This document shows, in pieces, positions 8,859-18,754 of a stretch of 64,000 nucleotides of DNA. The notes under the pieces were generated by a model. It was not told the origin of the DNA. It ran no database searches and was given only the letters and a program-made list of their open reading frames with translations. The translations under genes were made by a program, and so were the position numbers. Source of the DNA: Pseudomonas aegrilactucae. Lineage in GTDB: Bacteria; Pseudomonadota; Gammaproteobacteria; Pseudomonadales; Pseudomonadaceae. The stretch lies in NCBI RefSeq assembly GCF_019168305.1, contig NZ_JAHTBI010000026.1:27570-91569 (forward strand). Direction: 5' to 3'. Positions within the stretch are counted from its first letter, which is position 1, and each line of letters begins with the position of its first letter.

Positions 8859-10967
8859 TCAGGGCGCTGTGCGCGTGAACAGCGTGGTCACGCTGCCGGC
8901 AATGATCGCCTTGACCGGCGCCCGGTGTCTATCCAGCCGTGGGACGCCATCGATGCCCGGGTCGGCAACACGGCCAAGGTGATAGAGCGAATCCTTGCTG
9001 TCCTGTATCAGCTCGCCACGCAAGGTCACCTTGGGCTGCGCACCCGAAGGGATGCCCGACCAGTCACTGCCGAAGGTCAGTTCGAAGTTCAGGTAGCCCT
9101 CCCAACCGGCCGGCATGTCGAGATCGACCCAGGCGTACTTGAAGTTGGCGCTGGACGTAGTGCTCTCACGATGAATCAGCGTCTGCCCGTTGACCGGTGT
9201 ACCGACCGACACAGTGTACGAACTGCCTTTGGGCAGGTTCTCGAACAGCACGGCCAGGTCGATCCTCGCGGCCTCATCACCTTGGTCGTAATAGGCCTTG
9301 CCGGCTACGCTGGGCTGATTACCCTCCACCACGTACAGGTTGTTCTGGCCGATATGCGGGTGTTGCGCGATGTAGGCGACCAAATCCTTGATCTGCGAGA
9401 TCCTGGTGAGTTCGTCCCCGTGATCGTCTGTCACCGCCAGGGCAATCAGGCAGTAATGGTCTTTGGCCGGCGGCGGGACCCAGACAAAGGCGTCCTCGCT
9501 GACGCCGATCTCCCCGGCCTTGATCGCGAACGGGGGCGCACTGTTGCCTGCACCGTTGGCCAGCTTGTTGTGCGCCCACAGCTTTGGATACAAGAGGATA
9601 TTGGGCTCGGACCAATACAGGTTCCAATGCCCGCTCAGGTCCTGGTCGGTGTGGTTTTTACCCCTGACGTACAGAAAGTTGTGCTGCCCTACCCTCACTG
9701 GGCGGGTGTTCTGCCTTGCATAATTGACCTCGTTCGCGAGCTCCGCAGGCCGCTCCAGCGGCACCAGGGGGCTCACGACGATATCCGGTGAATGATAGGC
9801 CTGCGTGCGTGGCACTTCGCCCTTTTCGTTCAAGTGATTGCGAATGGTGATGCCATTCCATTGGGTCGCGCTTTCGACGCGCCCGAAGAGGCGCGCTCCA
9901 CGCTGCTGCCAGGACGCCTGCAATCCTGCTCTCATCGACGCGAGCGACCAGCCGGAGGGCTTGCGCCGCGCGTTCAGGTAGCGCGTGACCACGTTGCCCG
10001 CCACCAGCACGCGCACCGGCGCCATGCGCGCATCCAGCCGAGGGTTGCCGGCAAGGTCAAGCGCCGGTTCGCCATATTTATACAGCCTGTGGCCCTCCTC
10101 CATCACCAGCTCGGCACGCAGGGTCAGCTCAGGTATCGCCCCCTCGGGGATGCCGGTCCAATCGTTGCCCAGGGTCAAGGTGTAGGAAAACAGTGTGGTC
10201 CAGTTGGCTGGAATCTCGAGGCCAGGCCAGCCGCGCTTGTGGTTGTTGTCCGTCGAATTCTCGAAACTGTCAGTCAGGGTTTGGCCGTTGAGTGGCGTTC
10301 CCGAAGCGATGGTGAACCGGCTGCCCTTGGGCAGGTTGCTGAACAGCATCATCAGGTCGACCGTACTGGCCTCGATACCATGGTCATAACCGGCCTTGTC
10401 GACCACAGAGGGTCGATCGCCATCCACCAGGTTTACGTTGCGCTGCGCGAAATGCGCGTTATTGATGTTGTATTCACACAGGTCAACGATGCCTTCGTTC
10501 TCCATTACCGCGTCATCGTGCCCCGGCGTCAGCGCCATGGCGACCAGGCAGCAGTGCGGATCTTGCGCCGGTGGCACCCAGACAAACGCGTCCAGCGTGG
10601 CACCGATCTCGCCCGCCCGGATGTCCAGCGCAGGGGTCAGGTTCGAGGTAGAGTCGCGCAACTGGTTACCCATCCATTTGCTCGGGTAGAGCAGGATATT
10701 GACCGGCGCCCAGAACAGTTTCCATTGACCGGCCTGGTCGCTGTCGGTGAAGTTTTTGCCACGCACGTAGATGTAGTTGGGCTGTTCGGCGACCATAGGC
10801 TTGCTTTGCAGCGCGTCGTAGTACGCCTGCTCGGTGAGTATCCCGGGCCGCGGCAGGGGCTCGGTGCCATTGACGATGATGTCAGGGGAGTACCAGCTTT
10901 TGGGGCGTGGCACCTCGCCCGCCTCCCCCAGTGAATTGCGCAGGGTGATACCGGTCCATTTGGCCAT
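8859..10967 (-). CDS. 702-aa protein of two homologous halves, unknown function
   Basis: I do not recognise this gene. The protein is an internal tandem duplication: residues about 1-330 and 366-702 align throughout. Shared landmarks are W-x-GIT-x-RN at each start, SPDI-V, Y-YVRGKN-TD, GEIG---DAFVWVPP, D-PSV--KA-YD-G-EA, LPKGS-xT, GTP-NGQTL and ...DW-GIP-GA-P-LTLR-EL. Each half looks like mainly beta structure. No signal peptide or membrane segment is visible. The ATG at 10967 is chosen because AGGAG lies 8 bases upstream; the frame is open to 11084, but that overlaps the previous gene. It is the third gene of a co-directional set with the 167-aa and 2366-aa proteins, so a joint role is likely. 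A surface or toxin-like role is possible but unsupported. Confidence 0.8.
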   Translation of the reverse strand: MAKWTGITLRNSLGEAGEVPRPKSWYSPDIIVNGTEPLPRPGILTEQAYYDALQSKPMVAEQPNYIYVRGKNFTDSDQAGQWKLFWAPVNILLYPSKWMGNQLRDSTSNLTPALDIRAGEIGATLDAFVWVPPAQDPHCCLVAMALTPGHDDAVMENEGIVDLCEYNINNAHFAQRNVNLVDGDRPSVVDKAGYDHGIEASTVDLMMLFSNLPKGSRFTIASGTPLNGQTLTDSFENSTDNNHKRGWPGLEIPANWTTLFSYTLTLGNDWTGIPEGAIPELTLRAELVMEEGHRLYKYGEPALDLAGNPRLDARMAPVRVLVAGNVVTRYLNARRKPSGWSLASMRAGLQASWQQRGARLFGRVESATQWNGITIRNHLNEKGEVPRTQAYHSPDIVVSPLVPLERPAELANEVNYARQNTRPVRVGQHNFLYVRGKNHTDQDLSGHWNLYWSEPNILLYPKLWAHNKLANGAGNSAPPFAIKAGEIGVSEDAFVWVPPPAKDHYCLIALAVTDDHGDELTRISQIKDLVAYIAQHPHIGQNNLYVVEGNQPSVAGKAYYDQGDEAARIDLAVLFENLPKGSSYTVSVGTPVNGQTLIHRESTTSSANFKYAWVDLDMPAGWEGYLNFELTFGSDWSGIPSGAQPKVTLRGELIQDSKDSLYHLGRVADPGIDGVPRLDRHRAPVKAIIAGSVTTLFTRTAP

Positions 10968-10986
10968 GTCACGTGCTCCTGAGGAG

Positions 10987-11490
10987 TCAACTCGAGAAAC
11001 GGATCTGAATTTTGTGCAGAACGGTCTTGCGTACCGGTGCCTTGGGGCTTTCGATGGTCGAGAATTCGATGCTGACTGCCGCATCCGGGGTCTGGGTGTC
11101 CAGCCTGCCGGGCTGCAAGTACAACTCGATGTTCGTCGTCAGGTCGGCGACCTGCCTGGCGATTGCGCCGATCACCTTGCTGCCCTGAACCGACTGCCGC
11201 GGTATCTCTAGCGCCGTCACCGTGCTGCTGCGCACGCCTATCTGGGTGCCCTCGGCCAACGCGGTACAGCGCAGGTCCAGGTTCAGCTCGTCGAGCTTGA
11301 TCCGTTGGCTGTAACGCGCCTTCACGATAATGCCTGGTGAATCCTGCGCGCCCTTCTCGCGGTGCAGATGGACAATACTGAACGAGGCACCGTCCGTGTG
11401 TTCGGTACTGATGCGATAGCCTGTCTGCAGAGCCCCTGAGGGGTTGTCGAGCTGCACGCCCGTCAGGGTCAGGTCGGTATCCATTGGCAT
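10987..11490 (-). CDS. 167-aa hypothetical protein of the LamG cluster
   Basis: I do not recognise this gene. The 167-residue protein starts MPMDTDLTLTGVQLDNPSGA, has a pattern of alternating hydrophobic residues that suggests beta strands, and has no signal peptide, cysteine pair or membrane segment. AAGGAG lies 8 bases before the ATG. It is placed 30 bases after the stop of the giant LamG gene and 19 bases before the start of the duplicated 702-aa gene, so all three are probably one transcript. It could be a small partner or chaperone of the giant protein, but nothing in its sequence proves that. Confidence 0.75.
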   Translation of the reverse strand: MPMDTDLTLTGVQLDNPSGALQTGYRISTEHTDGASFSIVHLHREKGAQDSPGIIVKARYSQRIKLDELNLDLRCTALAEGTQIGVRSSTVTALEIPRQSVQGSKVIGAIARQVADLTTNIELYLQPGRLDTQTPDAAVSIEFSTIESPKAPVRKTVLHKIQIRFSS

Positions 11491-11520
11491 CGCGGTTCTC
11501 CTTGGGCAAGGGCCCGTCAG

Positions 11521-14500
11521 TTAAGCGGGATAGTTGTCGGCCTCGAACTTGCTGGCCATGTACTCGAGCAGGTCCAGGCGCAACTGGGCCAGCTCCAGGA
11601 ACTCGGGGTTGCCGTACACGCTCGCCGCCGCGTAGTAGGTGGCCCACCACGGGATCAACTCGCGCAGCAGGCCAGGCTCCGCGCCGGGCGGGCCCAGCAC
11701 CGCGTCGATAGCCGTAGCGATCTGCAACTGGGTCGGGTTGGCGATGCCCAGCTGATGCTCGATCAGCAACACCAGCCAGCGGTTGGCGGCCAGGTTCGGG
11801 GGTGGGCTGATCCTGGGCACCTGGCTGTCGTCCTTGACCGGCTGGAACGGCGCAGGCACGCGGCTGACATAGGTGGTGCGGTACAGCACGCGCCAGGGCT
11901 TGCTTGGGGTACTCAAGGCTTCGCGCATGGCGGCCGCCGCCGCGGTGGTGGAGTTGTTGAGCCAGTTGGGCTCGATCACACCTGCCAATGCAGTGAAGTT
12001 CTCGGCATTCGGCGACAGCAGAAATGACATGTAGCGGTAGCCATCGACCTTGCCGGGGGCAGCGCTGCTTTGATAGCCATCCAGCTGCAGGCGGCCATCG
12101 GCAGCGGTGGACATGATCGGCGCGGCCAGGAACCCGGTGGGTGACACATCGCACTCCAGGCTGAACCCCGTACTGCTGGTAGCACTTCGAGTGGCCGTCA
12201 TGGTCCAGGTTTCGCCAATCATCGTATCGTGTTCCGTGAACAGCCCACCGCCTGGCGAACCTGCCTCGGCCCTGACATCAGGGCCGCCGGCCAAGGTAAA
12301 CGTCTTGCCGGCCACATAGGTCTCCGAGTAGCTGTTGGCCACGCTGTGTTCCTGGCTGTGCAGGCCTCCGTCGGCCGTCCAGACATAGGTGTTGCACAGG
12401 CTGCGCAGGTTGCTGGTACCGGCAAAGTCATAGGCAGGGTTTTCGGCGATTTTCGATTTCAACAGCCCCAGCTGTTCCTTGTCATCGTATTGCGTCAGGT
12501 CGAACTGCTCGTAATAGGCTTTCAACGATGCCTCGCGCTTTTCGATCAGCTGTTTGGTGCGATATGCCTCCACTGGCTTGAAGTAACTGCCGCGCGTTTC
12601 ATTGGCCTCTGGGTAATTGAGATCGTTGACCAGCCCGACCTTGCCATCCAGCGTGCCGTTCTTGATGTAGTTGGGGTTGATCGGGAATATCAGTATGTTG
12701 GTGTCGACGGGGATATCGGTGTTGGGCTGCAACTGGTATGCCACCGGCGTCTGCGTCCCCTTGAGGGCGAGCATGTAGAGGTCGGCCACTGAGGATTTCA
12801 CCAGTGCCATCCCTGCGTTGTTGGGTACGAAGCGTCGCCCCACCACCGGGTTGAGTATCGCGTTCTCCGGTTCCCAGTGACCTGTTGGCCTCATCGACGT
12901 CGATAGATAGAGGTTGCTGCTGTGTGTGCTCTGCACCTCCTGCGTAGTGGCTTCGGTGCGCGAGTCGGCGTATTTGACGCCTATCTTGCCCTCCGCCTTC
13001 AACAGTACGGTCGTGGCCTCGGCACCGAAGCCAACCGATATGCCCACCTCTCCCTTTATCAGCCCACCCGCCTTGGTGCTGGTGTCGATCTTGAACATCT
13101 TGCTCTGGCTGCCCTTGAACGACCAGACCTTCGAGTCGCTCTCGGTGTAGGCCACGCTGCAGAAACCGTCATACAGGCGTGCTGGCCCACCTCGATCATT
13201 TTCCCAGAAGGCCAGGGTCTGATTTTCACTGGGGATCGGTGGGCCGCCCTCGATGACCCCGATCAAGGTGGGCTTGCTCTGCACCTGGCCGACGTAGATC
13301 GTCTCCAGGTCGCTGACCTTGTAGCCTGCGCGCAACGCCGTGCCGTCATAGGCGGTGGGATAGGCATAGGCACGCTTCATCACGCTGAAACGATTGGCGT
13401 AGGCATCCTCCTGGGTGTTGCCATACTCGACCACCGTAGGGGCTCCGTCGATCAGCACGAAATCAAGGCCCAACGCCGTTCCCAGCACGTTGAACACATA
13501 CTGCGCCTCGTTCTGGATCGGCGCACCGGGGTTGGCCCAGGCCGGTGCGGCGGCCGTGGCGGGCGACATCGCGCCATTGTTGCCATGCCCACTGGCATCG
13601 AACAGGGTCGGCCCCGATCCGGCCTGCATGTCCCAATGCGCCGCCAGCCAGTTTTCACGGCCGTGGAGCGGGCTGTTGATGGTCTCGCGTATCTGTTGCC
13701 AGGTCAGGCGCGCGCTGAACATCCGCACCTCATCCAGCCGGCCGCTGTAAGAACATTCCAGCGTGGAACCGCGAAGCACCCCACCCATCGTGAACTGGCG
13801 ATCCTGATACCCTCCGACCTGCGCCACGGTCAGACGCTTGGGCGGGACCGGCTGGCCATCGATCAGCAGCTCGGCCTGCGCCACGTCCGGCCAGATCGCC
13901 CATAACTGATTGCCGGTCAGTTGCAGAGGATGTGTGCCGGTCAGGTCGGCGGCTATCTCCCCGGCCATTTCATCAAAGTCCCAGCCCGCCACCAGACCTT
14001 CATGGTCCGTCGGCGTAAGCCGAAACTGCGCAGTTCGCAAGATTTCTGCGGCATGCAGTACCCGGCTCCACACGCGCACATGCGACAGCAGGCCCTCGAA
14101 GTGAAAGGTATCGCGATCACTGCATCCCACATACAGAGTGGATTCACCCGCCTTGACCACCACCGCATCGAGAAGATCGTCCTGGCGATTGATCTGCACC
14201 GATTCGCCATTGACGAACAATTCGGCATGCACGAAATAGCGGCTCTCGACCGGCTCCTGAGCATCGGCTTGCTGCTTGACGCCACCGCAGTGCACTTGCG
14301 CCACGACATGGCTGGTCGTACCACTGGCCAGGCGAAACCGCACCTCATGGGCGAAGCTGGTTGAACGTGATGGGCTGTCCAGGTGCACGGTCAGGCAGAC
14401 GTCGCCCAGGCTGTTGATGTACAGCGAATAGGCGCCCTTCTTTTCGACAATGACCTGCTTGCGGTTGAGTACCGCCGGGGCGACCCAGGCCTCCAGCGTG

Positions 14501-17500
14501 AACTCGTTGACCAGGCTGAATGCTGCGGCCTCGTTCACACTGCCATGGTGCTGATCGCTCAGGGCCAACGCATGGCCCTGGCGCGACACCATGCTTATGT
14601 GGCTCCAGCCTTTGATCAACTGGTCGGTGCCTACAATCAGGTCGTTGCGGCCCACAAACGGCTCCCTCAGTACGCCCTTCGCGTCCCAGGGTGTACTGAG
14701 CGGGTTGGTCAGCAGCGCGTCGTGCTCTGTGCCGGTCACTGCAGCGTTGGTTATCTGCCTGCCGGTACCTTCGGTCAGGTTCCAGCGCAACCCCAGCAAG
14801 GTGTCGTGGTTGGAAAAACCGAACCCGTGGCTGCGCACCACCTCATCGTCGCGCAATGCGCGCTGCCAGAACGCCACACCGTTGATTCGGGTTGCCAGGC
14901 TGCCACCGAGCTTGGAGCCGACGGTCAGCGCGCCGAGCCTGCCGTCGAAGGTGTTGGCCGCAGTGCCTGTAACCGGTGTGCCGGCGTCGACGAACAGCTT
15001 GCAGGTGACCTGCGCATCCGTGTGCGCACCGGCCACCACCAGCGTCAGGCACGACCAGCGATTGAGCGGCAAGGGCTGAGCCGAATCGAGCGTGGCCATC
15101 GAGCGGCGAAATGTGAAACGGGCCTTGCCATTGGTTGCTACCGTCAGTGCCAGGTACTCAAGGCTGCCACCGACTTCGGCAACGTTGAGCACGGCACCAC
15201 TGACCAGCGTGGCGGGCATGTACACATAGATCTGTACCGTCAGGGCCGGTGGCTGGAAGGTTACCGAGCTGGTGAAGAAGCTGTTGGTCCCCATCACCAG
15301 GGCCGGCAGCTGACGCACCCCGAGCAGGTACTTGAGCTCCAGGTCGGGATGCTCATAGTTGCCCGCGATGTTGCAGCTCAGTGCACGTGCGTATCCACTG
15401 TCGATCTGCTCATCTGGCCACACCCACGCCTGCAGGGTCTGATCGGAGTCGATGGCCAGGCGATTGGCCGGGGAAAAGTTGCGGTCGATGTTGAACTTCA
15501 CATGGCCGGTACGCGTGGTACCCGTATTGAACGCCAGGCTGCTGCGCGGTGCTGGCGGCATCCAGCCACCGTTGACCCCTGGGGTGAGGATCGGCGCGTG
15601 CCCTTCGACAAAGCCGGAGGTATCGCCAAGGCGGCCCACGCCACCATCGGTTGGCGGAGTGTCGACCAGTGCCGAGAACGATGACGAACCGGCAAGTACC
15701 CGCACCTCACCATCAACCGACAGCGTGGCGCCCTGCAAGATCGCCGCAGGGGTCTGTGGCAGCAGAGCCATCGACCTGGCGCCGTCCGCCTTGCCCTGGA
15801 ACAGCACCCGAATCAGCTGGGCGTATGCCAGTGCCCCCCCCTGTTCAAGTGCACCGGTGTGATTGACGACGTGCGAGCTGAGGCCGTTGCCCAGGGCAAA
15901 CATCGTAGTGGGCAGGCTGTCGGTATAGGTGGCCGGGTAGGCGTAATCAGGATCGTCGCCATTGAGCGTTGCGACAAACTGCGCCTGATGTCGCGATACA
16001 TCTGACAGGCGGGTGCCGTTGATCAGCACATTGCACAACATCGCAGTACTGCCGTCGCTGATCGACAGATCAAACGCCGACAGGCTGTCGAGCACAAACA
16101 GCAGGACGTGCCCGGCCTGCAGTTCTTCCAGCCCCTGGCTCATCGGCACACCGTAGACCCGTGTACCGGGGGTGGTGACTGTCTCGTAGGCGTAGCGCGG
16201 CGCATTGCCGTTGAATACCTGCACCAGCAGGCTGGAACTGGTCGGCACCTGCTCCCACACCTGCACCAGCGACTGCGCCTGTGGCCAATGTGCAGGGGCT
16301 GCGTTGGTCAGCGTGATGGTGACGAAGTCGTCGCTGCTACCGGCTTGGACTTCGACCGACTTCAGCGGTACAGGCAATCGCGCCACCGAGGTAAACAGGT
16401 AGTAGCAGCCGTTGCCATCCTGGCGCGCCGGTACCATCACCGCCGCAATCTTTGCGGCATAGTCGAAATAGGGTTGGCTATTGCCCAGCGCGTGCATGTC
16501 GTCGGGGTTGTTGGAACCTGCGCCATTCCAGATCTTCGACAGACTGCTGACATCACGTGGCAGGCCGCGCCAGGTCTCCGTACCCATGCCGGCGGGAAGA
16601 TCAACGACGATGTCGCACCACAACGGCGATACGGTAGAGGGCTCTACCGTGATCCGCGCAGCGTTCATGTAGGTGCCGACGCGGTGCGCGACAAAATTCA
16701 TGAACCCGCTCTGAACCGCATCCGGGGCGACTACCAGCCGCCTGCCGACAGGCACCCACTGATCGCTTGCCCAGCCACGATAATGCCCAGTCGCAAGCTC
16801 CTGCGCCGCCGTCATGGCATTCGCCGCTGCGGCCTGCCAACCGGTGCTCCAGTCCACGGTAAAAGTGGCCCGAGCGGCTTCGGTGGAGTACTGCGCGACA
16901 CACAGGCGGTCCTGCTCGCCCTGATAGTACAAGTGCAGCAAGGCATCCGAAGCGTCAAGCAGGTGGGCAGCAGCCTTGGGCTGGATGAACCCGGCAAGGC
17001 CCACGTAGTAGGTCAGGCCATGGCTGTCGTAGTAGAACGTGCCACTCATGTTGCTGTCGACCGGCGAGGCCGAAGCGCGCAGGTAGGGGCCAATGACCCG
17101 CACGCCGATGGCGGGGTCGGCATCGTTGGGGGTGGTCGGCGGCACCACGCTGTAATCGATGCTCTCACAGGCCAGTGCGACCTTTTGCTGGGTGCCCACC
17201 TTGATGCGCAGCGTTTTCAAGGCACCGGCAAAACCGTTGCTGGAGGCGCCGACCTGGTTGATCGGTGTATTCACAGGCCCTGCTGCGGTCTGCACAGGTG
17301 TCAGTGCCACCGCCGAACCGTTGACCTTGATGGTGAAGGTGTTGGCGCCCGGCCCGGTGTAGGCGATGTGAATCTGCGTCCACACATCCTTGAACAGCAC
17401 CTGGTGCAAGGTGCGGCATGCCACCCGCTGGGTGCCATTGCCAAACCCGACTTCAATCTTGTCGCCATCCACAATGTGGACAAACGGTGCCAGCTTGCCC

Positions 17501-18621
17501 ACATCGGTCTGCGGGTCGCCCCCCAGCACCTGCACGTCGTCACCCAACCGCGCGGCACTCAGCAGCATGTCGAACTCGAAGCTGCCAGACACCGCCACCC
17601 CTGGCGCCAGCACCAGGCTCGACACACCGTCAAAGCGCAGGTCGAAGGCCGCCGGTACGATGGCACTGGCATGCAAGACGCCCTGGATCTGCGCCAGGCC
17701 CCCGCTCGTTGACACTGCGCTGTCGATAACCACGGTTGCGGTGCCGTTGCCGCTGGCAGGTACGGTCAGGGTGATCAGGCAGCGCATCGCACGGCGCACC
17801 CCCAGGCTGGAACCATCGGCCTGCACCACCCGCTCATGCTTGACATAGGTAGCCGCACGTGGCGGTTGGACAACGGGCAGCGGCTGCCCGGTGGCGGTGG
17901 CGCTCACATGGAAAATGCTGTCTGGCGCAATGCGCAAGTCGTCATCGAGGACCTTGCCGGTGATGTCGAACAGGCCGTTTTCGCTGGCGGGGAAATTGAA
18001 TAGCCGCACAACATTCGACTCGCCTGGCACGATGAACTGCCAGGCCAGCTGGCTGTCGCCGGAGATCGGCAGCAACAGCACCTCGAACTTGCCCTCTTTT
18101 ACCCCGTCGATCATCGACAGCTCGATGGCCGGCTCCACAAACGGCACCCCGTCGGGGTTCAGGTAATCCTGCTTGTCCGCTTTGTCGGCGGCCACGTCCT
18201 CCTTGGCGCTGCGCGAGTAGCGGGCTTCCCAGGCCGGTTCGAGAAAGTACAGCGTCACGTCCTGATTGTCCGCGGACAGGCGCTTGACCAGGCGAAAACG
18301 ATGCACGTAAAGCGTCCCGTGTGCCGACTGCTGCACGACGCACAGGTACTGCTGGTCGGTGATGACGCGAAAGCACTCGGTGCTCGGTTGCAGGGTACTG
18401 CCGGCGACTTTCAGGGTAATCAGGTTCATCCCCACCTGACGCACCTGGTCGGTGAACGTCAGTGGGCTGAAACCGACCCAGTCCAGATTGTCATCACCAC
18501 TGTAGGTGTTTTCGGCCAGGACGTTGAAATGGATGTCGCGGTGCATGGGATCGATATCGCGACCGAACACCACCACCACACCCTGAAAATTCACCGACAC
18601 CAATTGATCGTAATTTTTCAC
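11521..18621 (-). CDS. Giant 2366-aa LamG/concanavalin-like domain protein
   Basis: A 2366-residue protein begun by GTG at 18621 with GGAG 7 bases upstream. Concanavalin/LamG-like sandwiches are visible at about residues 324-475 (FDLRFDGVSSLVL ... GALKTLRIKV), 1125-1260 (VFWQRALRDDE-type end), 1348-1525 (FTLEAWVAP ... LSHVRVWSRVLHAAEI) and a partial one at 1580-1687 (GRLDEVRMFSARLTWQQI). About residues 1750-1950 form a different domain with ETIYVGQVQSKPTLIGVIEGG and a glycine- and valine-rich amphipathic run (GGLIKGEVGISVGFGAEA, about 1852). The C-terminal 110 residues look helical. There is no N-terminal signal, so secretion would need a dedicated route. G+C is visibly lower than its neighbours in places, suggesting transfer. 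The function is unknown; glycan binding is an inference from the LamG folds. Confidence 0.85.
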   Translation of the reverse strand: MKNYDQLVSVNFQGVVVVFGRDIDPMHRDIHFNVLAENTYSGDDNLDWVGFSPLTFTDQVRQVGMNLITLKVAGSTLQPSTECFRVITDQQYLCVVQQSAHGTLYVHRFRLVKRLSADNQDVTLYFLEPAWEARYSRSAKEDVAADKADKQDYLNPDGVPFVEPAIELSMIDGVKEGKFEVLLLPISGDSQLAWQFIVPGESNVVRLFNFPASENGLFDITGKVLDDDLRIAPDSIFHVSATATGQPLPVVQPPRAATYVKHERVVQADGSSLGVRRAMRCLITLTVPASGNGTATVVIDSAVSTSGGLAQIQGVLHASAIVPAAFDLRFDGVSSLVLAPGVAVSGSFEFDMLLSAARLGDDVQVLGGDPQTDVGKLAPFVHIVDGDKIEVGFGNGTQRVACRTLHQVLFKDVWTQIHIAYTGPGANTFTIKVNGSAVALTPVQTAAGPVNTPINQVGASSNGFAGALKTLRIKVGTQQKVALACESIDYSVVPPTTPNDADPAIGVRVIGPYLRASASPVDSNMSGTFYYDSHGLTYYVGLAGFIQPKAAAHLLDASDALLHLYYQGEQDRLCVAQYSTEAARATFTVDWSTGWQAAAANAMTAAQELATGHYRGWASDQWVPVGRRLVVAPDAVQSGFMNFVAHRVGTYMNAARITVEPSTVSPLWCDIVVDLPAGMGTETWRGLPRDVSSLSKIWNGAGSNNPDDMHALGNSQPYFDYAAKIAAVMVPARQDGNGCYYLFTSVARLPVPLKSVEVQAGSSDDFVTITLTNAAPAHWPQAQSLVQVWEQVPTSSSLLVQVFNGNAPRYAYETVTTPGTRVYGVPMSQGLEELQAGHVLLFVLDSLSAFDLSISDGSTAMLCNVLINGTRLSDVSRHQAQFVATLNGDDPDYAYPATYTDSLPTTMFALGNGLSSHVVNHTGALEQGGALAYAQLIRVLFQGKADGARSMALLPQTPAAILQGATLSVDGEVRVLAGSSSFSALVDTPPTDGGVGRLGDTSGFVEGHAPILTPGVNGGWMPPAPRSSLAFNTGTTRTGHVKFNIDRNFSPANRLAIDSDQTLQAWVWPDEQIDSGYARALSCNIAGNYEHPDLELKYLLGVRQLPALVMGTNSFFTSSVTFQPPALTVQIYVYMPATLVSGAVLNVAEVGGSLEYLALTVATNGKARFTFRRSMATLDSAQPLPLNRWSCLTLVVAGAHTDAQVTCKLFVDAGTPVTGTAANTFDGRLGALTVGSKLGGSLATRINGVAFWQRALRDDEVVRSHGFGFSNHDTLLGLRWNLTEGTGRQITNAAVTGTEHDALLTNPLSTPWDAKGVLREPFVGRNDLIVGTDQLIKGWSHISMVSRQGHALALSDQHHGSVNEAAAFSLVNEFTLEAWVAPAVLNRKQVIVEKKGAYSLYINSLGDVCLTVHLDSPSRSTSFAHEVRFRLASGTTSHVVAQVHCGGVKQQADAQEPVESRYFVHAELFVNGESVQINRQDDLLDAVVVKAGESTLYVGCSDRDTFHFEGLLSHVRVWSRVLHAAEILRTAQFRLTPTDHEGLVAGWDFDEMAGEIAADLTGTHPLQLTGNQLWAIWPDVAQAELLIDGQPVPPKRLTVAQVGGYQDRQFTMGGVLRGSTLECSYSGRLDEVRMFSARLTWQQIRETINSPLHGRENWLAAHWDMQAGSGPTLFDASGHGNNGAMSPATAAAPAWANPGAPIQNEAQYVFNVLGTALGLDFVLIDGAPTVVEYGNTQEDAYANRFSVMKRAYAYPTAYDGTALRAGYKVSDLETIYVGQVQSKPTLIGVIEGGPPIPSENQTLAFWENDRGGPARLYDGFCSVAYTESDSKVWSFKGSQSKMFKIDTSTKAGGLIKGEVGISVGFGAEATTVLLKAEGKIGVKYADSRTEATTQEVQSTHSSNLYLSTSMRPTGHWEPENAILNPVVGRRFVPNNAGMALVKSSVADLYMLALKGTQTPVAYQLQPNTDIPVDTNILIFPINPNYIKNGTLDGKVGLVNDLNYPEANETRGSYFKPVEAYRTKQLIEKREASLKAYYEQFDLTQYDDKEQLGLLKSKIAENPAYDFAGTSNLRSLCNTYVWTADGGLHSQEHSVANSYSETYVAGKTFTLAGGPDVRAEAGSPGGGLFTEHDTMIGETWTMTATRSATSSTGFSLECDVSPTGFLAAPIMSTAADGRLQLDGYQSSAAPGKVDGYRYMSFLLSPNAENFTALAGVIEPNWLNNSTTAAAAAMREALSTPSKPWRVLYRTTYVSRVPAPFQPVKDDSQVPRISPPPNLAANRWLVLLIEHQLGIANPTQLQIATAIDAVLGPPGAEPGLLRELIPWWATYYAAASVYGNPEFLELAQLRLDLLEYMASKFEADNYPA

Positions 18622-18686
18622 ATCGTCGCTCCCGTCTGGCTACGTGCGCAACACAGGGAAAAACGATAGTGCCAAGAGGCGAACGA

Positions 18687-18698
18687 TGTCACCTGACA
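18687..18698. promoter_or_regulatory. TGTCA-CC-TGACA palindrome upstream of the LamG operon
   Basis: Two perfect 5-base arms (TGTCA/TGACA) with a 2-base spacer lie 66-77 bases before the GTG start of the giant gene, in the 133-base gap between it and the serine transporter gene. This is a plausible operator for the three-gene cluster, but the binding protein is not known and a short palindrome could be chance. Confidence 0.3.
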
Positions 18699-18754
18699 GA
18701 ACTAGAGTTGAACGGCTGCACAAACCTTGGTAAGCGGTCAGTGCAGCGAGGCAC

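Noticed and set aside
18659..18674. TGGCAC on the minus strand upstream of the LamG operon, resembling a sigma-54 -24 element
   Set aside because: The required GC of the -12 element is replaced by TT at the correct spacing, so it fails the invariant-base test.
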